64,000 nucleotides of DNA from Apium graveolens. Its lineage: Eukaryota > Streptophyta > Magnoliopsida > Apiales > Apiaceae. Positions 57,389 through 64,000 of this stretch are shown piece after piece. Each line of letters starts with the position of its first letter. The stretch's first letter is position 1. The notes beneath the pieces are model-generated. The model worked only from the letters and a program-made list of their open reading frames with translations. It did no database searches and was not told the DNA's origin. The translations under genes and the position numbers were made by a program. The DNA lies in assembly GCF_009905375.1 (NCBI RefSeq), contig NC_133650.1:301133957-301197956 (forward strand), in the 5' to 3' direction.

Positions 57389-58413
57389 TGTTGTGCATAT
57401 GTTGTGTACTTGATGATTTCATAAACAAAATATCTAAGTAGATTTTACTTAGTGAAATAATGTAGCACTCGACGGATAAGAATTATAATCCCGACGGATA
57501 ACTCATTATAGTCCCGACGGATGATTAACTTATTATCCATCGAGTGAGTAGCTTATGTAATAATAAGTATGTAGCATAGTTATGTATGCACCTTTGTATA
57601 GAATCTGTAGTAGCATATAAGTCATGTTGACTTTAACTAGATATGCAGAATAGGTTGATTAATTGTACATAATTGATGTCTTGTAATTCTGCATAAGTGA
57701 TATAGAGTCAAGTGCCAAAATAGCTACCGACGGATGATTAACAAAGCCATCGACGGATGATCAAATGACTATCAACGGATGTTTAATATAGCAGTCGACG
57801 GATGATCAATTAAATCATCAACGGATATTCTGAAAGTCGACGGATGATCATATGAAGAATTCAAACAGCAGTTGAACAGTGAAAGCTGACACACAGCCGT
57901 CGAGATGTATACAAACACACTGTGGAAGCCCATTAACTGGGTAATAGAGGACAAAAAGCAGCAAAGCTTAAGACTGTTAGATTTTATATTTGTTCAGTCT
58001 GTTTGACTTTGTAATCTTGGTATTATATAAACCAAGAGAGTAGCGAATAGAAAAATAACTGAGATAGCTGAGAAACACAAAAACAGAGAAATCTTTGTAA
58101 GCAGAATCTTTAGCATTTCCTGTATTCTCAGTAGTTCTATTTTGTAAGCAGCTGTGAGCATTTCTGCACACAGAGTCCTCTCGATATATTATATATATCT
58201 TTGGTGGAATTGTTTAAATCCACCAGAAAGTTTTTAAAGACTCTTGTTTTTAATTACTTATGGTTTGATTCAATTAAGTTTACATTCCGCATTTTGCTAA
58301 TCAAAACAAATATATCTATAATCGAGTTGAACATATTTATTTCAAGAAAAAGGTTCAAGAATTCCATTCAACCCCCCTTCTGTAATTCTTGCTACATTGT
58401 TAAGGGACTAACA
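57389..58413 (+). repeat. 5' LTR of element G
   Basis: 1025 bp, TGTTGTGCATATG to GGACTAACA. It carries CGACGGAT words at about 57471-57545 and 57725-57850, and a TATATAA box at 58024. Confidence 0.92.
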
Positions 58414-58415
58414 AT

Positions 58416-58427
58416 TGGTATCAGAGC
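58416..58427 (+). promoter_or_regulatory. Primer-binding site, element G
   Basis: TGGTATCAGAGC after the LTR end; initiator methionine tRNA type. Confidence 0.9.
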
Positions 58428-58474
58428 AATCTCTTAATCTACAAAGAGTTTAAAGATCAAAACAATTCAGCAAG

Positions 58475-60871
58475 ATGAACAAGAAAGATGTTGGAGTCAA
58501 GATTCATTTTCTTGATAAAGATAATTACCATCATTGGAAGGTAAAGATGCATCTTCATATGCTTTCTTAAGATGAGGCCTATGTGGACTGCATAAAAAGA
58601 GGCCCTCATGTTCCAATAAGAGCTGCAACAGGAAACGAGCCATCTGTTCCAAAGCCAAGGCATGAATGGTCTGATCCTGACATTGAACAAGTCAGGAAAG
58701 ATAAAAAGGCCATGAACATTCTGTTCAATGATGTTGATGCAGATATGTTTGATAACATCATCAACTGCAAAACTGCCAAGGAAGTTTGGGACACAATACA
58801 GATAATTTGTGATGACACTGAGCAAGTAAGAGAAAATAAAATGCAGCTCCTGATTCAGCAATATGAGCATTTTCACAATGAAGAAAGTGAGTCACTCACT
58901 GACATTTTTAGTAGATTCCAAAAACTACTAAATGCTCTTAAGTTGCATGGAAGAGTCTATCAGACTAAAGACTCCAATATGAAATTTCTCAGATCTCTTC
59001 CAAAGGAATGGAAACCAATGACAGTCTCATTGAGAAACTCACAAGATTATAAGGAGTTTACTTTGGAGAGACTGTATGGGATTCTTAAGACCTATGAGCT
59101 TGAGATAGAGCAGGATGAAAGAATGGAGAGAGGAAAGAAGAAAGGAGGATCCATTGAACTAGTTGCTGATCTGGAAAAGGAGAAGGAAGTGAAGATGGAA
59201 GCTGTAGAATCAACTTCAAAGGTCTGTGAGAATAAGGGTAAGGGGCTAGCTGAAAGTGAAGATTCATTGAGCCAACATGACATGGAGAACATTGATGAGC
59301 ACCTAGCATTTCTTTCAAGAAGATTTGCCAAGCTCAAGTTCACGAAGAACTTTGGAGCAGCCAAGCCAAATAGAAACATGGTGGATAAGTCAAAATTCAA
59401 ATGTTTCAAATGTGGCTTGGCAGGGCATTTTGCAAATGAGTGTAGAAAGTCAGATTCCAGTAAGAAAAGGTTTGAGTCTGTGAATTATAAGCAAAAATAC
59501 TTTGATCTACTCAAACAAAAGGAAAGGGCTTTCATTACACAAGAGAATGACTGGGCAGCAGATGGTTTGGATGAAGATGAAGATGTCAGCTATGTCAATC
59601 TAGCCCTAATGGCCAAGTTTGATGAAACAGAGACAAGTTCCTCAAGCAATCAGGTAATCACTACAAACCTTGCACATTTATCTAAAGCTGAGTGTAATGA
59701 TGCCATAAATGACATGTTTATAGAATTGTATCATTTGCGTGTTACACTTAAGTCTCTCACTAAAGAAAATGCTAAAATCAAAGAAAACAACTTATTTTTA
59801 AATGAGAGGAATAATGTGCTTGAGTCTCAATTTGTTGAGTTTGAGAAACTAAAAATTGAGTGTAAGATTGCCAAGGAGGAATTAACTGAGTCCTTGAAAA
59901 AGGAAGAAATTTTGAAGAAGCAGCTCGAGCGTGAACAAGAGGTGATTAAAGCATGGAAAACATCCAGGGATGTTCATGCTTAAATCACCAAAGTTCAAGG
60001 AATTGAGTCTTTTTGTGATGAAGCCTGGAAAAAGAATAAAGAGAAACTAGAACCTATTTTGGTAGATGGGTTGCTGACAGATGTAGACTTGACGGATGAT
60101 GAGGACTATCCGTCAGATAACAAAAAGTGTTATCCGTCGAATGATAAAAATCCTCATCCGTCGGCTGTAAGCAAACCCATTAGCAAAGCCAAATTAATCA
60201 AGCTAAATGATAAGTATGGGTCTGTTTCCAAGAACTTTGTTTCAGGAGAGTCAAGTCAAGCTAAGAAAGGGAAAAAGGCTAATGTTGGTCACATGACTGT
60301 CAAACAGTTAAGTGACAGACTTGAGAAAATAGAGGTAAAAACAGAGACTAAAAAGAAAAACAATAGGAATGGTAAAGTAGGGATTAACAAACACAATAAC
60401 TATACACCTGATAAATATGCTCCTAGAAAAATCTGTGTCAAGTGTGGTAGTGTATATCATTTGTCTGTTAATTGCAAATATGCCATGCCTACTCCCATGT
60501 CTGTTCAGCCTCAATTTCCTAACATGAATGCCATGCCTCCCATGCCTGTTAATGCTATGCCTACACAGAACATGAATACACAGTTTGCTAATATGTCATT
60601 TGCACCTAATCCATATTATGCTGCATACAATATGCCTCAAATGCCATTTAGCATGCCTTACTGGAATAACATGTTTGCACCAAGCATGTCATTTCCTGTT
60701 AGCCATAACATGCATGATAATTCTATTGCATTTAGTGGTTTCAAAGGTACAACCCAATTGACTAAGGAAGAATCTGGAATTCCTAAGTCAAATGAGATAA
60801 AACCTAAGAAACAGAAGAATAAAGCTAACAAGGCAGGACCAAAGGAAACTTGGGTACGAAAATCAACTTGA
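58475..60871 (+). pseudogene. gag: gag of element G (two nonsense codons)
   Basis: Starts MNKKDVGVKIHFLDK at 58475. It is open in one frame to the Gag stop at 60869 except for TAA at 58568 and TAA at 59981; both stand where D has CAA. It has zinc knuckles CFKCGLAGHFANEC and CVKCGSVYHLSVNC. Between them lies a Lys/Glu-rich coiled-coil-like region, and a Met/Pro/Asn-rich tail follows. Inverted words TTGACGGAT and ATCCGTCAG, then TTATCCGTCGA and CATCCGTCGG, lie in frame at 60089-60163. It is the best guide to the complete Gag of this family. Confidence 0.9.
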
Positions 60872-60891
60872 TTTGATTTTGATGTGCGCAG

Positions 60892-63800
60892 GGAAACAGA
60901 AAGAATCTTTGGTACTTGGATAGTGGTTGTTCAAGACACATGACTGGTGATTCTACCCTGCTCACAGAGTTTAAGGAGAGAGCTGGCCCAAGTATTACTT
61001 TTGGAGATGACAGCAAAGGATATACTGTGGGATATGGCTTTATTTCAAAGGACAATGTCATCATTGAAGAGGTTGCCTTAGTGGATGGTCTCAAACACAA
61101 TCTGTTGAGTATCAGCCAGCTTTGTGATAAAGGCAACTCAGTAACCTTCAACAAAGAAGCCTGTGTTGTGACTAACAATCAAAACAACAAAGTGGTTCTC
61201 ACTGGTGTGAGAAGAGGAAATGTGTACCTAGCTGACTTCAACTCAACCAAAGCAGAATCTGTAACTTGTCTTCTCAGCAAAGCAAGTCAAGATGAAAGTT
61301 GGCTATGGCACAAGAAGCTATCACATTTAAACTTCAAGACCATGAATGAGCTGGTAAAGAAAGAACTAGTAAGAGGCATTCCTCTAGTGGAGTTTACAAA
61401 GGATGGACTGTGTGATGCCTGCCAAAAAGGGAAGCAGATCAAAGCATCATTCAGGAAGAAACTTGATTCAGCAATTGAAGAGCCTCTGCAATTGCTTCAC
61501 ATGGATTTGTTTGGACCAGTCAATGTATTGTCAATTTCAAAGAAAAGATTTTGCCTAGTAATTGTAGATGATTTCTCAAAGTTCTCTTGGACATATTTCC
61601 TAAAGTCTAAAGATGAGGCTAGTGAAATCATCATCAATCACATAAGGCAAGTTAACAATCATCCTGATTTCAAAGTTAGAAGAATCAGGAGTGACAATGG
61701 AACTGAGTTCAAGAACTATGTCATGAGAGCATTTTGTGAGGAAAATGGGATCTTGCATGAGTTTTCAGCAGCAAGGACTCCACAACAGAATGGAGTAGTG
61801 GAAAGAAAGAACAGATCTCTTATTGAAGCTGCAAGGACAATGCTTGAAGAATCAAAATTATCAACTTATTTATGGGCTGAAGCTGTAAACACTGCATGCT
61901 ACACTCAGAACATCTCTCTGATTAACCAAGCAAGATGCATGACTCCTTATCAATTGTTCAAGAACAAGAAGCCAACTCTAAATTTTCTTCATGTCTTTGG
62001 CTGTAAATGCTATATTCTGAGAAATCAAACTGATCAAAATGGAAAGTTTGATGCTAAAGCAGATGAAGGAATTTTTGTTGGATATGCTGTTGGTAAAGCG
62101 TATAGAGTCTACAATCTAAGAACCAATATTGTTGTGGAATCTATACATGTTGTGTTTGATGATAAAAAGATTGAAGGACTGAAAGATGGAGATTACCATG
62201 AGAGCCTCAAATTCGACAATATTGAGATGGTTAGTGATGAAAGTGATGATGAGAGTGATCAAGAAACAATGTCTAAGGATAATGCAGACAAATCTACCAC
62301 CAATGAAACACAAAACTCAACATCCGTCGAGTTTCAAAATGCTTCATCCGTCGGAAGGCAATCTGTGTTATCCGTCGGTAGACAACCTGCCTCATCCGTT
62401 GGTACTCAAGATTCACCATCCGTCGGGTTATCAAAAGGAGCAGGAAATCAAGGCAGATCACCCATAGAAAGTACCCCTTTCTCAAATCAAAGATCCACAA
62501 ACTCAGGGGGAGTTTCTAGCAATCAAAACTCAATCACACATCAAAAAAACATTGAGGTCTCTTCATCTAGAGCTAATCTACCTCAACCAAGGAAATGGAC
62601 AAAAGATCACCCTTTTGAACTGATTATTGGTGATGTTTCTTCTAGAGTTCAAACAAGAAGAGCAACTCAGGAAGAATGTCTATACAGCAGCTTTCTGTCA
62701 AAGGAAGAACCAAAGAAGGTATAAGAAGCTTTATTAGATCCTGATTGGATTTTAGCTATGCAGGAGGAGCTAAACCAATTTGAAAGGAATAAAGTGTGGA
62801 AGCTGGTGCCCAAGCCTAAAGGAAAGAATCCAATAGACACCAAATGGGTATTCAGAAACAAGATGGATGAAAATGGCATAGTAGTAAGGAACAAAGCCAG
62901 ATTGGTTGTTAAAGGCTATTGCCAGCAAGAAGGAATAGATTTTGATGAAACATTTGCTCCTGTTGCAAGACTTGAAGCCATCAGAATCTTCTTAGCCTAT
63001 GCAGCCCATGCCAATTTCAAGGTCTATCAAATGGATGTCAAAAGTGCCTTTCTGAATGGAGATTTGGAGGAAGAAGTGTATGTTAGTCACCCTCCTGGCT
63101 TTGAAGATCCAAATTTTCCAGAGTATGTCTATTATCTACTGAAAGCACTTTATGGACTGAAGCAAGCACCTAGAGCCTGGTATGACACTTTATCAAAGTT
63201 CCTTTTGGAAAATAACTTCACAAGAAGTACTGTAGATAAAACTTTATTCTTCAGAAATGTTAATGGCTCTAGCATACTTGTTCAAATTTATGTAGATGAT
63301 ATTATTTTTGGCTCTACAGATGAGAAACTTTGTAAAAAGTTTGCCAAACTGATGCAAAGTAAGTATGAAATGAGTATGATGGGAGAACTAACTTACTTTC
63401 TTGGTTTACAAGTTAAGCAAGTTAGTGATGGAATATTCATTAGTCAAACTAAATATATTTTTGATCTTTTAAAGAAGTTTGATCTAATGGATTGCACATC
63501 TGTAAAAACTCCCATGGCCACTGCAACTAAGCTTGAACTAAACACTACTGAAAAGTCTGTGGATATTTCAAGCTATAGAGGCATGGTTGGCTCACTTATG
63601 TACTTAACAACTAGTAGGCCAAATATAATGTTTGCTACATATTTATGTGCTAGATTTCAGGCTGATCCTAGAGAGTCTCACTTGATAGCTATTAAGAGAA
63701 TTTTCAGATATCTCAAGGGAACACCAAAACTTGGCATTTGGTATCTTAGAGATTCTGGTTTTGATCTAACTGGTTATTCAGATGCAGATTATGCAGGTTG

Positions 63801-64000
63801 CAGAATTGACAGAAAAAGCACAACAGGAACTTGTCAATTTCTAGGAAACAAGCTTGTGTCCTGGTTCAGTAAAAAGCAAAATTCAGTTTCTACTTCTACA
63901 GCTGAAGCTGAATCTATTGCTGCTGGCAGTTGCTGTGCACAGATTTTATGGATGAAAAATCAATTGCTAGACTATGGTTTGCAAGTTGAGAGGATTCCTA
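60892..64000 (+). pseudogene. pol: pol of element G (protease to RNase H, one stop, open at window edge)
   Basis: Opens after the acceptor-like TGCGCAG/G at 60891; the first ATG is at 60916 inside LDSGCSRHMTGD of the protease. Next come the integrase zinc region (WHKKLSHL ... CDAC), the D, D, E core (HMDLFGP, RSDNGTEF, NGVVERKN) and a linker with ATCCGTCGG words (62320-62430). A TAA at 62722 replaces GAG of D. The same frame is then open to 64000 through RT with intact YVDD (63290-63301) and RNase H ([15 protein letters not shown] where others have STAEAEY). The end of pol and the rest lie outside the window. Confidence 0.9.

Larger units (their letters stand above)
57389..64000 (+). mobile_element. 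Element G: third Sirevirus, 5' part, runs off the window
   Basis: 5' LTR, PBS, gag and pol up to RNase H. LTR and gene sequences are closest to D. The bases just before it (CCTGT, 57384-57388) would be its target duplication, but the partner copy lies outside the window. It is the least damaged of the three Sireviruses here, with three nonsense codons noted in 6.6 kb. Confidence 0.9.

Overview
This window is repeat-rich nuclear DNA of a flowering plant, probably a eudicot; I cannot name the species. It is AT-rich, has no intact host gene, and about 90% of it is transposable elements. The main occupants are Ty1/copia LTR retrotransposons of the Sirevirus (SIRE/Maximus) type: about 1-kb LTRs, a methionine-initiator-tRNA primer site, a long Gag with two zinc knuckles, pol, and a very long envelope-like reading frame after pol. 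A CACTA DNA transposon, two other copia elements, a TRIM-like cluster, a solo LTR and a hAT remnant are also present.

Layout. 1-2585: AT-rich DNA without a gene. 2586-3571: TRIM-like miniature LTR element in an odd inverted arrangement. 3572-5415: AT-rich DNA with two small tandem duplications. 5421-55363: one Sirevirus copy (A), flanked by CTAAT target duplications and filled with later insertions. 55369-57388: flank plus the 3' end of a hAT element (minus strand). 57389-64000: 5' part of another Sirevirus (G), inserted in the hAT remnant and cut by the window edge.

Nesting inside A. B (7342-15044, copia, TSD GACAT) sits in gag. D (17723-38738, second Sirevirus, TSD AGAAT) sits in the integrase region. 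D in turn holds C (20915-28897, copia with 1668-bp LTRs, TSD GAATG) in its own gag. The envelope-like frame of A is broken by a CACTA element E (43851-50438, TSD GAT) and by a solo LTR F (52230-53674, TSD CAAAT). After subtracting insertions and target duplications, A is about 13.17 kb and D about 13.03 kb. This agreement supports the boundaries.

None of the retroelement genes is intact. B has an altered reverse-transcriptase active site (YVHD) and a stop in RNase H. C lacks the RT active site and RNase H, yet its LTRs are almost identical. A, D and G carry many nonsense changes, mostly C-to-T or G-to-A type. E carries no transposase frame; it holds a LINE fragment, a copia 3' end and exon-like pieces of an unidentified host gene.

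The most interesting unexplained signal is a short inverted-repeat word, CGACGGAT/ATCCGTCG. It is spread through the LTRs, gag, the integrase-RT linker, the post-pol spacer and the envelope-like frame of the Sireviruses, often as perfect hairpins. Comparable but unrelated repeat arrays occur in the leaders of B and C and in solo LTR F.
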